Assembly: GCA_016765515.1 (NCBI GenBank)
Contig: JAESPT010000404.1
Location: 1 to 5,906 of the forward strand
Length of the DNA: 5,906 nt
Origin: Sneathiella sp.
Lineage (GTDB): Bacteria > Pseudomonadota > Alphaproteobacteria > Sneathiellales > Sneathiellaceae
Direction of reading: 5' to 3'
In this document: piece by piece, positions 1 to 5,749 of the stretch
Position numbering within the stretch: position 1 is the stretch's first letter
How the letters are laid out: every line of letters starts with the position of its first letter
Translations under genes and position numbers: made by a program
The notes under the pieces: generated by a model
Told to the model about the DNA's origin: nothing
Seen by the model: the letters and a program-made list of their open reading frames with translations, nothing else
Database searches by the model: none

Positions 1-89
1 AGGAAATAGGCAGCTGCCAATTGCCGCGCATCCACTCCTAGAAAAAATCGCCTGTCCCGAACACGTCCAGGCTTGTAATTCGACCCCAT
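1..89 (-). CDS. N-terminal start of a gene downstream of flhB, possibly the hybrid histidine kinase CckA (partial)
   Basis: An open frame starts with ATG at 87-89 on the minus strand and runs without a stop to the window edge, giving 29 complete codons (MGSNYKPGRVRDRRFFLGVD, then ARQLAAAYF). An AAGGA ribosome-binding site overlaps the flhB stop codon and lies 10 bases ahead of the ATG, so the gene appears to be the next member of the flagellar operon. The visible part is basic, with no recognisable domain. It would fit a short cytoplasmic tail ahead of a membrane segment, but that lies beyond the edge. The guess of CckA is inference from gene order: as I recall, cckA follows fliQ-fliR-flhB in Caulobacter crescentus. 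CckA is the membrane hybrid kinase that feeds phosphate through ChpT to CtrA. That it is a gene is fairly likely; its identity is unproven. Confidence 0.55.
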   Translation of the reverse strand, partial: MGSNYKPGRVRDRRFFLGVDARQLAAAYF

Positions 90-102
90 CGTCTTACGAT
101 CC

Positions 103-1167
103 TTATTTATTCTTACTCAACTTCATTACATAACCGATAACCTCGGCGACCGCACGGTAATGTTCATACGGGATTTCCTGATCCAGCTCACAGGACGCGT
201 GAAGGGCGCGGGCAAGGGGTGGGTTTTCCACAATCGGAATATCATTTTCGTTGGCAATTTCACGAATTTTCAGCGCAATATTATCGGCCCCGATTGCGAG
301 GACCATAGGCGCAACATCTTCTTCCTTATATCGCAGCGCAACAGCAAAATGGGTTGGATTGGTGATGACCACATCAGCAGAAGGCACCGCCTGCATCATC
401 CGTTGTCGAGACCGTTGCATTCGAAGAGCCCGCAGACGAGACTTGATCATCGGATCCCCTTCAGACTGCTTGTTCTCGTCCTTGATTTCCTGCTTGGTCA
501 TCTTCAATTCTTTATGGTGGTTATACCGCTGATACATAAAATCAAGTCCGGCAATCGCCCCCATAACCGCAACAACACCGCCCAGTAAACTCAAAATCTG
601 CCGCTGGAGCAGCGTGAGAATACTGCGGATATCATACGTCATCACAACGGGTAGCTCATCCATTTCGGGAAATACAAGAAGAAACGCAATAGATCCCACC
701 AGGACCAATTTCAAAATACCTTTCAAAAATTCTGTCACGGATTTCATTGAGAACATCCGCTTAAAACCCGCAAGAAGAGAGAGTTTGCTGAGTTTGGGTT
801 TGATCCGATCCGCAGAAAAAACAGGCCTATGCTGAATGACATTTCCAGACACTCCGGCCAGCATTAATACGCCGAGCACAGGCGCCAGAACATAGACAAC
901 CTCTATGCCCAGATCCAAGAAGACATCTCTAAGGTGCAGGGGATCAAGAGCGATTGCGTGGGGCTGTTCAATAAATTTAACGAGATCAAAGGTCAGGGAT
1001 TTGCCGAGGCCTGCAATAAAGATGACAACAACCATGGTAATTCCCATGGTCATAAACCAATGTCCGACTTCCTGGGATTTGGGAACCTGCCCTTTTTTAT
1101 GGGCATCTTCCAATTTCTTCGCGGTCGGATCTTCGGTTTTCTGGCTCTCGTCCTGGTCATCTGCCAT
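103..1167 (-). CDS. flhB: Flagellar type III export switch protein FlhB
   Basis: FlhB is the inner-membrane export-gate protein that switches the flagellar secretion apparatus from rod and hook substrates to filament substrates. The 354-residue protein has the family's acidic-basic N-terminus (KTEDPTAKKLEDAHKKGQVP, residues 10-29). Four hydrophobic segments lie near residues 36-54, 87-107, 150-167 and 188-210. The conserved basic linker follows (about 211-262), then the cytoplasmic domain. The autocleavage motif NPTH is intact at residues 270-273 (bases 349-360), almost the same position as in Salmonella FlhB; cleavage is expected between Asn270 and Pro271. The C-terminus ends soon after the domain and lacks the longer tail of the enterobacterial protein (383 residues). 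The start is supported by GGAG 9 bases upstream, inside the end of fliR; the fliR stop lies only 4 bases away, so the two are probably translationally coupled. Confidence 0.98.
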   Translation of the reverse strand: MADDQDESQKTEDPTAKKLEDAHKKGQVPKSQEVGHWFMTMGITMVVVIFIAGLGKSLTFDLVKFIEQPHAIALDPLHLRDVFLDLGIEVVYVLAPVLGVLMLAGVSGNVIQHRPVFSADRIKPKLSKLSLLAGFKRMFSMKSVTEFLKGILKLVLVGSIAFLLVFPEMDELPVVMTYDIRSILTLLQRQILSLLGGVVAVMGAIAGLDFMYQRYNHHKELKMTKQEIKDENKQSEGDPMIKSRLRALRMQRSRQRMMQAVPSADVVITNPTHFAVALRYKEEDVAPMVLAIGADNIALKIREIANENDIPIVENPPLARALHASCELDQEIPYEHYRAVAEVIGYVMKLSKNK

Positions 1168-1171
1168 TGCG

Positions 1172-1933
1172 CTATTCTCCGAGGAAACGGATTAACGTTT
1201 CTTCATAATAGGCCAGGAACCAAAGAATACTGGCTCCAGAGGTTAAAGAAAACACGCCAAATCCAAGGGCAATTTGCAGGGGCATTGCAACAAAGAAAAT
1301 CTGTACTTGTGGCATCAACCTGTTGATCAGGCCAACCCCCAGATAAAATGTTAATCCATACACTAAAAAAGGTGCTGAAATTTGGAAACCGAGTGTGAAG
1401 CTACCAGCAACCAAATCTGATACTAACATAGAAATATCACCAAGCGGGGGCAATTGGCCCACTGGAAACAAGGTGTAGCTTGTAAAAGTACCCTGGAGGA
1501 ACAAGTGATGCAGATCCGTGACGAAAATCATTGTCAGCCCCATCAGAGTGAGGAAACTACTGGTCACAGCCCCCTGCGTCATTTGAGAAGGATCGAAGAA
1601 TTGCGCCGCAGCCAATCCGGATTGCTGGGCGATGATTGTCCCCGCAACATGCAGGGAACTCACAGCGAAACGTAACGCCCCGCCAATGAGCAGGCCAATG
1701 ACCGTCTCACCCAATAATAACAGAAAAAGGGCCATAATAGACACAGGTTGCGGAGGAAGAGTATCACTTACAAAATTCGTAATCAGGAACGTAACGGACA
1801 AGGCGATGGTCAATCGAACTCGGGGACTGACAAATCCCTCGCCGAAACCTGGAACAACCATAAAAGCGGCTCCCAGTCTGGCAAAAACCAGCAGAAAGGC
1901 AAATATGTTGACGGTGAGAAATTCCTCTAACAT
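1172..1933 (-). CDS. fliR: Flagellar export-gate membrane protein FliR
   Basis: FliR is a core subunit of the flagellar type III export gate, forming the FliP5-FliQ4-FliR1 channel in the basal body membrane. The 253-residue product is of normal family length and almost entirely hydrophobic. Segments lie at roughly residues 9-28, 40-57, 65-88, 124-146, 175-200 and 211-240. Family-typical stretches include the early FARLGAAFMVVPGFGE block (17-32), the QQSGLAAAQFFDPS region (103-116) and LMPQVQIFFVAMPLQI (206-221), which matches the conserved PQ-x-(N/Q)-(I/V)-F-x-V-x-x-P-L pattern. The start has an AGGA ribosome-binding site 10 bases upstream that overlaps the fliQ stop; the gap between the two genes is 12 bases. 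flhB follows after 4 bases. I see nothing anomalous. Confidence 0.97.
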   Translation of the reverse strand: MLEEFLTVNIFAFLLVFARLGAAFMVVPGFGEGFVSPRVRLTIALSVTFLITNFVSDTLPPQPVSIMALFLLLLGETVIGLLIGGALRFAVSSLHVAGTIIAQQSGLAAAQFFDPSQMTQGAVTSSFLTLMGLTMIFVTDLHHLFLQGTFTSYTLFPVGQLPPLGDISMLVSDLVAGSFTLGFQISAPFLVYGLTFYLGVGLINRLMPQVQIFFVAMPLQIALGFGVFSLTSGASILWFLAYYEETLIRFLGE

Positions 1934-1945
1934 AAAGGCCCCGTC

Positions 1946-2209
1946 CTACAACGACGCTATGCGTTGGGAAATTTGCTCCATAAATTCAATCATTGACGCG
2001 ATCATGAACGGGAAAAAAACCACCAGGGCAAGAAAAATGGCAAGAATTTTTGGCACGAAGGCCAGCGTCATTTCCTGAATTTGAGTAAGAGCCTGGAAGA
2101 GAGCAACGATCAGACCGACACTCAGTGCAACCAGCATGATGGGTGAGGCAACCTTCAACAATACCCAGATAGCTTCCCTCGCTACGTCGACAACGTCTGT
2201 CGGTGACAT
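1946..2209 (-). CDS. fliQ: Flagellar export-gate membrane protein FliQ
   Basis: FliQ is the small two-helix subunit of the flagellar export gate and packs around FliP and FliR in the inner membrane. The product is 87 residues, the usual size. It has a hydrophobic hairpin, with segments near residues 18-39 and 48-72. Family signatures are visible: the N-terminal VVDVAREAIWVLLKVASPIM stretch, the central GLIVALFQALTQIQEMTL loop (about residues 32-49) with the conserved Q-(A/S)-x-T-Q-I-x-(E/D) pattern, and FVPKI. A second ATG 5 bases upstream is out of frame. The chosen ATG has AGAGG at a 6-base spacing. fliE ends 35 bases upstream and fliR begins 12 bases downstream, so it is an internal gene of the operon. 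fliP, its usual partner, is not in the window. Confidence 0.97.
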   Translation of the reverse strand: MSPTDVVDVAREAIWVLLKVASPIMLVALSVGLIVALFQALTQIQEMTLAFVPKILAIFLALVVFFPFMIASMIEFMEQISQRIASL

Positions 2210-2244
2210 CCCATACCTCTTCCCAATTTAAAATCCTTGCGGGA

Positions 2245-2574
2245 CTAGATTGGCATTTTAATGATGTCTTGATAAGCCTGAATTACACGATCACGAACAG
2301 AAACAACAGTTTCAAGGGTTACTTCGGCGCTGCTGACGGCTGTAACGATGTCTGCAAGACCGGCATCTCCGGTAAGAGACTGTAAACTGACTTTCTCAGA
2401 ATTGAGGCCTTCCTTCACAGCATCCGTGCCCGCTTCCTTGACGAGTTCAGAAAAACTGGGGCCTGTCGCCACTTCGTCTGAGCCAACGGCTGCACCGCCG
2501 CCGGCACCTTTGTTAATATTGCTCAGGGCCTTTGTATAGGCGTCTGCTACTGAAATGGGGCTTGTGTCAGCCAT
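2245..2574 (-). CDS. fliE: Flagellar hook-basal body adaptor FliE
   Basis: FliE is the first protein exported by the flagellar apparatus. It sits between the MS ring and export gate and the proximal rod. The 109-residue product has the family layout. A variable N-terminus includes a Gly/Ala-rich stretch (GAGGGAAVG, about residues 23-31). The central FSELVKEA segment (41-48) is followed by the strongly conserved C-terminal helix, where AEVTLETVVSVRDRVIQAYQ (83-102) and DIIKMPI match the family pattern ending VR-x-K/R-V-x-x-AYQ-(E/D)-I-x-x-M-x-(V/I). A GGAG ribosome-binding site lies 10 bases before the ATG. The gene is 37 bases after flgC and 35 bases before fliQ, in the usual flgB-flgC-fliE order. 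The acidic, soluble composition differs from the membrane proteins that follow, as expected. Confidence 0.96.
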   Translation of the reverse strand: MADTSPISVADAYTKALSNINKGAGGGAAVGSDEVATGPSFSELVKEAGTDAVKEGLNSEKVSLQSLTGDAGLADIVTAVSSAEVTLETVVSVRDRVIQAYQDIIKMPI

Positions 2575-2611
2575 TGTCTCTTTACTCCGAGTTCAAAACT
2601 TCTGATAACGG

Positions 2612-3019
2612 CTATCTCAGGATATCCAGCGTCTGCATGATCATTTTTTTAGCCGCATCAATTGCACCGAGATTTGCCTGATAGGACCGTTGAGTTTCCT
2701 TCATGTCCATGATTTCTATCAATGCATTTACATTTGGTATTTTGACATATCCATCCTCATTTGCCGCAGGATGACTGGGGTCGTATTTCAAACCAAACTC
2801 TGATCTATCTTCAATCACACGGTCTACCTCCACCTTTCTGGCATTGGTTTCGCGATCCAAAGCATTTTTAAAGGTCACCATCTTACGGCGATATGGGTCT
2901 TCATCTGCTGTCCGGCCGACACTGTCCTTATTGGCGAGATTTTCTGAGATTACTCTCATCCTCTCCCCTTGTGCCTTCATGCCCGACGCTGAAACGATCA
3001 TTGATTTAAGCAAATCCAT
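2612..3019 (-). CDS. flgC: Flagellar proximal rod protein FlgC
   Basis: FlgC is one of the proximal rod proteins that, with FlgB and FlgF, form the base of the flagellar drive shaft in the periplasm. It is exported by the flagellar type III system, so no Sec signal peptide is expected or seen. The 135-residue protein has the flagellar rod N-terminal domain with SASGMKAQGERMRVISENLA (residues 10-29). The FlgC-type DPYRRKMVTF stretch lies at 41-50 and the diagnostic DPSHPAANEDGYVKIPNVN at 80-98. The C-terminal helix begins with EIMDMKETQRSYQANL (102-117) and runs to the end. The start has AGGAG 8 bases upstream, just after the flgB stop (15-base gap). All expected motifs are intact. Confidence 0.97.
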   Translation of the reverse strand: MDLLKSMIVSASGMKAQGERMRVISENLANKDSVGRTADEDPYRRKMVTFKNALDRETNARKVEVDRVIEDRSEFGLKYDPSHPAANEDGYVKIPNVNALIEIMDMKETQRSYQANLGAIDAAKKMIMQTLDILR

Positions 3020-3034
3020 AATTACTACTCCTGA

Positions 3035-3436
3035 TTACTGGCGACCCAGCGCAGTCTTCAGCATGCTAAGATGTTTTTTGTAAAGCGAAGTTGTCATCTG
3101 GTACTGAATTTGGGTGTCCGTAAGCAGCATCATCTGCTCTTCCAGAACAACTGCATTGCCTGTCGGAGTGACCTCATAAGTATCCCGTACCTTTTGAGTC
3201 TTGAATTCCTGCTTACTGTCCACTTGGATATGATTACCTTGTGTTTTCGACAGGTTCAAAGTCGTTGCATCAGGACGTGCAACCATATCCTTGAATTTCT
3301 GTGGCTTCAAATCTCGTGCGCTATATCCTGGTGTATCTGAGTTTGCGATATTTTGAGACAGCACTTTCTGGCGGGTTGAAAGCCATTTCATCCGTTCGGT
3401 CAACGCCGCAAAAAGTGGTATATCCTGCAAACTCAT
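3035..3436 (-). CDS. flgB: Flagellar proximal rod protein FlgB
   Basis: FlgB is the innermost proximal rod protein, contacting FliE. It is secreted through the flagellar export gate without a cleaved signal. The 133-residue product is of family length. The rod-domain signature QNIANSDTPGYSARDLKP covers residues 28-45, with the PQ-x-F element just after it. A low-complexity middle follows, then a C-terminal helix with EEQMMLLTDTQIQYQMTTSL (98-117) and YKKHLSMLKTALGR. It is the first gene of the operon; flgC follows after 15 bases. Its ribosome-binding site is weak (GTGAG about 8 bases before the ATG), unlike the strong AGGAG ahead of flgC. A candidate promoter lies 37-65 bases upstream of the start codon. 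Confidence 0.97.
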   Translation of the reverse strand: MSLQDIPLFAALTERMKWLSTRQKVLSQNIANSDTPGYSARDLKPQKFKDMVARPDATTLNLSKTQGNHIQVDSKQEFKTQKVRDTYEVTPTGNAVVLEEQMMLLTDTQIQYQMTTSLYKKHLSMLKTALGRQ

Positions 3437-3472
3437 CTATAAAACTCACTTAACTCTTCACAAAATTGTATT

Positions 3473-3501
3473 ACTATACCCTATGTTGCAAAGGTTAACA
3501 A
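3473..3501 (-). promoter_or_regulatory. Candidate sigma70-type promoter of the flgB-flhB operon
   Basis: On the minus strand, TTGTTA (3496-3501) and TATAGT (3473-3478) are separated by 17 bases. They match the -35 and -10 consensus at 4 and 5 of 6 positions. Transcription would begin near 3466, giving a leader of about 30 bases before flgB. It is the best pair I found in the 3437-3540 gap, and the only place a promoter for the first gene can be short of the DJ-1 terminator. This is prediction from sequence only. Confidence 0.5.
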
Positions 3502-3509
3502 ACCGTAAA
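3495..3509 (-). promoter_or_regulatory. Candidate CtrA-binding box at the flgB promoter
   Basis: The minus strand reads TTTA-CGGTTTG-TTAA followed by CC. This is 7 of 8 matches to the alphaproteobacterial CtrA consensus TTAA-N7-TTAA, including the preferred C after the second half. It overlaps the predicted -35 hexamer, which is where CtrA activates early flagellar promoters in Caulobacter. The site is AT-rich and short, so a chance match is possible; its position is what makes it credible. Confidence 0.45.
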
Positions 3510-3540
3510 AAGGCAATGTAAGACAATCTATTCAGGTACA

Positions 3541-3568
3541 AAAAATGCCCCCACAAGGGGAGCATTTT
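3541..3568 (-). terminator. Rho-independent terminator of the DJ-1/PfpI-like gene
   Basis: A hairpin has arms 3542-3552 and 3557-3568. It comprises seven pairs (AAAATGC with GCATTTT), one bulged A at 3561, four C-G pairs and an ACAA loop. On the minus strand the 3' arm runs into a tract of six T residues (3540-3545). It lies 35-60 bases after the stop codon of the DJ-1-like gene and ahead of the flgB promoter, so it should isolate the flagellar operon from its upstream neighbour. Confidence 0.8.
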
Positions 3569-3603
3569 CAATTAAATGTAGGGTGCAGAAGTAACGTTTC
3601 TCT

Positions 3604-4170
3604 CTACGCAGCTTCCCAGGCTTCAGGCTCATAGCTCTGAATGCAGGAAACAAAGTTCTCAACCAATGGTGAAATATCGCCAACAGCTGTGACCAGCATA
3701 TTATCTACATGCAAATCGCCTTCAACAACTTCAGCTGTTTTTGCGGTGATCGCTTCTTTGATGCTTTCCGCCACAACAACCTTGCGATCTTCTATAAGGT
3801 CATCCACGGCAATTATTTTTACAGCTTCTTCAAACAATGCAACCGGTTTGCCATCTTCCATAAAGCCGCGCATAAATCGTGCCGTCTGTGGATTTGATAC
3901 TAAACGTTCAATATGACGTTTACCGCCGGGCACGATAACCGCATCATAGTGATGGGACATTGAAGACGGAAGATGAGAATTTGCAGGGAAGAAGTGACCC
4001 CAGTTACCGTCATGCCAACTATTGACCACACCTTTTTCAGGAGAGACGATTTTGACGACCGCTCCTGTTTCAACCAGCCTTTTATGAAGGCCTGTCATGT
4101 GAGATTCTTCAAAACCGTTTGCGACTAAAATGGCAATTTTCTTTCCGGTAAGTGAGTTTTCCAACTGCAT
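3604..4170 (-). CDS. DJ-1/PfpI-family protein lacking the catalytic cysteine
   Basis: This 188-residue soluble protein has the DJ-1/PfpI fold of the class I glutamine amidotransferase superfamily. The first strand and acidic turn are GKKIAILVANGFEE (residues 9-22). KIVSPEKGVVNSWHDGNWGH (40-59) resembles the PfpI/YhbO branch. DAVIVPGG covers 76-83 and the nucleophile-elbow strand GKPVALFEEAVKII 107-120. In active members the elbow reads CHG or similar; here Glu114-Glu115 replace Cys-His (bases 3826-3831). The only cysteine is Cys176 near the C-terminus. The fold should be intact, but protease, deglycase or glyoxalase-type chemistry through that cysteine is unlikely. A similar loss occurs in the C-terminal domain of large-subunit catalases, so a binding or structural role is possible. 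The ribosome-binding signal is modest (AGGAAAGGG, 11 bases or more from the ATG). The gene is probably a single transcript with its own terminator; its function is unknown. Confidence 0.88.
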   Translation of the reverse strand: MQLENSLTGKKIAILVANGFEESHMTGLHKRLVETGAVVKIVSPEKGVVNSWHDGNWGHFFPANSHLPSSMSHHYDAVIVPGGKRHIERLVSNPQTARFMRGFMEDGKPVALFEEAVKIIAVDDLIEDRKVVVAESIKEAITAKTAEVVEGDLHVDNMLVTAVGDISPLVENFVSCIQSYEPEAWEAA

Positions 4171-4224
4171 AATTTGCTCAACCCTTTCCTGGTGGCTAAA
4201 TCGCGTTAAATTGCGACTGAAATC

Positions 4225-4335
4225 CTATTTTTCACAAATTAAAAATGCTTCGCCGCCACACATAAATGCGGCCCGCGTATTCGCTGCGTCGTCAAATCTA
4301 AATTGTCTTTTGCTAAAATGGAGCATCCACTCCAT
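4225..4335 (-). CDS. Possible 36-residue small open frame of uncertain status
   Basis: A minus-strand frame runs from ATG (4333-4335) to TAG (4225-4227). The product starts MEWMLHFSKRQFRFDDAANT and ends with a Gly-Gly and two cysteines (RAAFMCGGEAFLICEK). The ribosome-binding signal is weak (GAG 5 bases upstream), and its first codons coincide with an inverted repeat. The composition is not obviously random, but nothing identifies it. It could equally be a dispersed intergenic element or the leader of the DJ-1-like transcript. I would not treat it as a confirmed gene. Confidence 0.2.
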   Translation of the reverse strand: MEWMLHFSKRQFRFDDAANTRAAFMCGGEAFLICEK

Positions 4336-4564
4336 CGAAACTCAAAAAAATTGCTGAGGATCCACCTGTCAAACTAGGTTATCTACGTCAGCGAGCGGGA
4401 ACATAACCATTCCCTTAATGACTTGCAAGCGAGAAATGTAAATCTTTTGTGTCTGTCCTCACAAGTGGGTGAATAAAGCAAATATCACCTCCAAAATGGG
4501 AGAAACGATACGTAAAATTCGCGCAAAATGAATTATAAATTCTAACAAGGGATCGAAAAATTGG

Positions 4565-4593
4565 TTTAACTCATTGTGCATTGACGCTAGAAT
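4565..4593 (+). promoter_or_regulatory. Weak candidate promoter for the desaturase gene
   Basis: TAGAAT (4588-4593) matches the -10 consensus at 5 of 6 positions. TTTAAC (4565-4570) lies 17 bases upstream but matches the -35 at only 3 of 6, so a regulator may be needed if the site is real. A TTGACG at 4581-4586 looks like a better -35 but has no good -10 at the right distance. The start of transcription would be near 4600, inside the palindrome at 4598-4612. Confidence 0.3.
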
Positions 4594-4597
4594 TAGG

Positions 4598-4612
4598 AAT
4601 AACAGTGTTATT
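4598..4612. promoter_or_regulatory. 15-base palindrome (AATAACA-G-TGTTATT), candidate operator
   Basis: Seven-base arms are perfectly complementary around a single central base, ending 20 bases before the desaturase ATG and just downstream of the candidate -10. Position and symmetry are those of a repressor operator for a dimeric regulator. The loop is too small for an RNA hairpin with all seven pairs, so a DNA-binding site is the better reading. I cannot name the regulator. Confidence 0.4.
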
Positions 4613-4632
4613 TTTCGCAAAAGGACGTGTGA

Positions 4633-5646
4633 ATGAAAAACGACCACACAGAAACCGAACTTTCCACCGGTCAGGAATTTCGGGGCCAGGAGGCCAGAGC
4701 GAATAAGCTGCCGCCAGAGGTCATCAAAAAACTCACCCGTTTAAATGCCTTTAAATCAACACAAGCTATATTTGAAACCGTTGGACTTATCGGGCTGTGT
4801 GTGGGTCTTTCGATCTATTATTGGTCTCCATGGGTCGTAATCCCTGCCCTGTTTATAATTGCCACGAGACAACAGGCATGTTTTGTTCTTGCCCATGATG
4901 CGGCTCATTACCGGCTTTTTAAAAACCGCACTGTCAATGACCTCGCGGGACGCCTTATTGCCTCTCCCGTAGGTATTTCAATGTGCAGCTATCGGGTTGT
5001 CCACCGTTTGCATCACAATCATCTTTATGGCCGTCAAGATCCGGATATTCCGCTGCACGGCGGTTATCCCCGCGGGAAAACCTATTTGTTTAAGAAACTG
5101 CTGAAAGACCTTTTGGGCGGAACAGCCTTTAAAACATTCGCCTATTTTTTTGGAGCACCAGCACAAAATAATGAGAGAATGGAAACGTCTGACAAAAAGA
5201 CCCGCCCTCTGGATGATACATCACCAATTTTACGAAAAGCTGCCGACCGGGACAGATGGAGCATTGTCTGCTTTCATGTGGTCCTACCCATTGCGGCTTA
5301 TTTCAGTGGGCTTCTAATAGAATATCTGGTTCTGTGGATCTTACCGCTCGTCACGTTGTTGCAACCTATTCTTCGGTTTCGTGCCATATGTGAGCATGGC
5401 GCAGTAAAAAACTTTGACAGCCCTCTTACGGCTGCCCGGACAAATTTAGGACCCGCCTGGATACGGTTTTTACTGTTTCCCCATAGTGTGAATTATCATA
5501 TTGAGCATCATTTATACCCCTCTATCCCCCACTACAACCTCGCGCAATGTCATGAAGAGATGAAACAACGAGGGTTGTTGGAGAATGCTGAAGTCCGAGA
5601 TATCCGAATGACAACCAGGTTGGTTATTGGTGCGGCTAAACCGTGA
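4633..5646 (+). CDS. Membrane fatty acid desaturase-family protein (diiron, three histidine boxes)
   Basis: This 337-residue integral membrane protein belongs to the non-haem diiron fatty acid desaturase/hydroxylase family (PF00487 type), which uses O2 and electrons from a redox partner to desaturate or hydroxylate lipid chains. All three iron-binding boxes are present: HDAAH at 88-92, HRLHH at 124-128 (followed by NHLYGRQDPDIP) and HIEHH at 289-293 (in NYHIEHHLYPSIP). An extra CEHG at 253-256 may add a ligand. Hydrophobic segments lie at about 46-63, 65-86, 211-227 and 229-247, placing the boxes on the cytoplasmic side. The first 30 residues are charged, with no signal peptide. AAGGA 7 bases before the ATG supports the start. 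The substrate is not determinable: acyl-lipid desaturase is the default, but hydroxylases of lipids or carotenoids share these motifs. No redox-partner gene is adjacent. Confidence 0.9.
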   Translation: MKNDHTETELSTGQEFRGQEARANKLPPEVIKKLTRLNAFKSTQAIFETVGLIGLCVGLSIYYWSPWVVIPALFIIATRQQACFVLAHDAAHYRLFKNRTVNDLAGRLIASPVGISMCSYRVVHRLHHNHLYGRQDPDIPLHGGYPRGKTYLFKKLLKDLLGGTAFKTFAYFFGAPAQNNERMETSDKKTRPLDDTSPILRKAADRDRWSIVCFHVVLPIAAYFSGLLIEYLVLWILPLVTLLQPILRFRAICEHGAVKNFDSPLTAARTNLGPAWIRFLLFPHSVNYHIEHHLYPSIPHYNLAQCHEEMKQRGLLENAEVRDIRMTTRLVIGAAKP

Positions 5647-5749
5647 GGCATGGACAGCTTTTATGTGTCAGTCTATCCATTAATTGACTTTGTCCTATAT
5701 AGATTCTAGGAATCATAAGCATAATAATTTGCGATATGTCAGGGGCTCT

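Larger units (their letters stand above)
4171..4632. other. Divergent intergenic region between the DJ-1-like gene and the desaturase
   Basis: This 462-base gap separates two genes transcribed away from each other and must hold both promoters. It is AT-rich except for 4249-4295, which is about 64% GC by my count and contains a GCCGC/GCGGC hairpin (arms 4252-4256 and 4268-4272). Other short structures are ATGGAG/CTCCAT (4318-4335) and an imperfect palindrome GGGAA/TTCCC (4397-4414). A clearer 15-base palindrome is listed separately. None of the hairpins is followed by a T tract, so I do not call a terminator. I could not assign a convincing promoter for the DJ-1-like gene. Confidence 0.6.

Noticed and set aside
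28..38. Shared 11-mer GCATCCACTCC at 28-38 and 4323-4333
   Set aside because: An 11-base match is expected several times by chance in a window this size, and one copy lies inside a coding region.
160..588. 142-residue plus-strand open frame opposite flhB
   Set aside because: It is a mirror of the conserved FlhB linker and cytoplasmic domain; no ribosome-binding site or homology is evident.
934..1326. 130-residue plus-strand open frame across the flhB/fliR junction
   Set aside because: It is antisense to two well-conserved genes, lacks family motifs, and is explained by their codon composition.
1632..2078. 148-residue plus-strand open frame opposite fliR and fliQ
   Set aside because: It overlaps two clearly identified membrane proteins in antisense and has a low-complexity, basic product with no recognisable domain.
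4459..4647. 62-residue hydrophobic minus-strand frame upstream of and overlapping the desaturase start
   Set aside because: It overlaps the desaturase start codon and the candidate promoter. Its hydrophobicity follows from AT-rich DNA and it has no supporting ribosome-binding site.
5684..5712. TTGACT-N17-TAGGAA as a promoter for the FlhB-like gene
   Set aside because: The -35 is good but the -10 matches only 3 of 6 positions; too weak to list as a feature.
5651..5714. Possible terminator after the desaturase (GGACA/TGTCC, and GATTC-TAG-GAATC at 5702-5714)
   Set aside because: The stems are only 5 pairs, one has a very long loop, and neither is followed by a T tract.
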